From assembly GCA_017631135.1 (NCBI GenBank), contig JAGBTW010000126.1, positions 1 to 13,924 of the forward strand: 13,924 nt of DNA, read 5' to 3'. This document shows positions 13,679-13,924 of this stretch, in pieces. Position numbers and translations under genes: made by a program. The number at the start of each line of letters is the position of its first letter. The stretch's first letter is position 1. Under the pieces are notes generated by a model. It was not told the DNA's origin. It saw nothing but the letters and a program-made list of their open reading frames with translations, and did not search any database. Source of the DNA: Alistipes sp. (GTDB lineage: Bacteria > Bacteroidota > Bacteroidia > Bacteroidales > Rikenellaceae).

Positions 13679-13924
13679 TTACTTCTCGAATTTAGCCTTT
13701 GCCTTCTCGAGCTGTCTCTTAATGATATCCATTGAATTATCTATCGCTTCCTCAAAGGTGAATGCTCGCTCCTCAACGCGGATGTCGCCACCAGGAACAT
13801 GGAGCGAAACTACTACTACTTTGTTGCCCTTTTCCGAGTCGGGATCGAGACGCAATACCACCTCTACATCACCCGCTCTCTCATCGACAAAGCGATCCAA
13901 TCTATCCATCTTCTTCTGAATGAA
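13679..13924 (-). CDS. hpf: Ribosome hibernation promoting factor, HPF/RaiA family (5' end outside window)
   Basis: The last 81 residues are visible; the frame stays open to position 13924, so the ATG at 13909 is internal and the true start lies outside. The visible part begins FIQKKMDRLDRF, then strand VEVVLRLDPDSEKGNKVVVV, strand SLHVPGGDIRVEE and the closing helix FTFEEAIDNSMDIIKRQLEKAKAKFEK. This is the beta-alpha pattern of the short HPF family (about 95-100 residues), so roughly 15-20 residues are missing. HPF binds the decoding channel of the 30S subunit and helps inactive ribosomes dimerise in stationary phase. A strong terminator 55 nt after the stop isolates it from the downstream genes, so it is not part of the zinc-ribbon locus. 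Confidence 0.9.
   Translation of the reverse strand, partial: FIQKKMDRLDRFVDERAGDVEVVLRLDPDSEKGNKVVVVSLHVPGGDIRVEERAFTFEEAIDNSMDIIKRQLEKAKAKFEK

Overview
The window looks like a chromosome segment from a member of the Bacteroidota, most likely order Bacteroidales. The evidence is a TAnnTTTG-type -7 promoter, start codons that mostly lack a Shine-Dalgarno sequence, 'SxSAQ' signal-peptide ends, and a mixed CGC/GAG/CTC-rich coding style. The genus cannot be fixed from the sequence. All twelve genes I can support lie on the minus strand, so the window is transcribed from high to low coordinates. Both ends cut through a gene.

In order of transcription: (a) 13679-13924 is the 3' part of a ribosome hibernation factor gene (hpf), closed by a strong intrinsic terminator. 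(b) 13020-13583 is a gene-free stretch rich in inverted repeats, short periodic repeats and hairpins. (c) 12064-12993 encodes a CsgG/LpoB-like secreted protein behind a clear Bacteroidota promoter and is followed by a perfect 10-bp hairpin. (d) 11977-7764 is a tight run encoding a DUF6175-like secreted protein, a secreted TPR-like protein, a zinc-ribbon membrane protein and an LPP20-like secreted protein. An LPP20-like lipoprotein gene (7141-7710) follows 53 bp later. (e) After a 163-bp gap with a long stem-loop, a second tight run (6977 to beyond position 1) encodes a secreted transglutaminase-like protein, a cytoplasmic zinc-ribbon plus C25-like (gingipain/caspase-fold) peptidase, an SPFH/band-7 protein with three zinc ribbons, a small possible beta-barrel protein, and a zinc-ribbon/coiled-coil protein cut by the window edge.

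The main theme is a two-compartment gene neighbourhood. Four proteins begin with a CxxC...CxxC zinc ribbon and lack an export signal. Six neighbours carry signal peptides and belong, clearly or possibly, to envelope families (CsgG/LpoB-like, LPP20-like, DUF6175-like, transglutaminase-like). SPFH plus zinc-ribbon proteins are known in membrane-stress contexts (YdjI-type in Bacillus). Pairing one with an intracellular caspase-fold peptidase and a set of LPP20/CsgG-type envelope proteins suggests an undescribed envelope-sensing or envelope-maintenance system. That function is inference; the shared architecture and gene order are directly visible.
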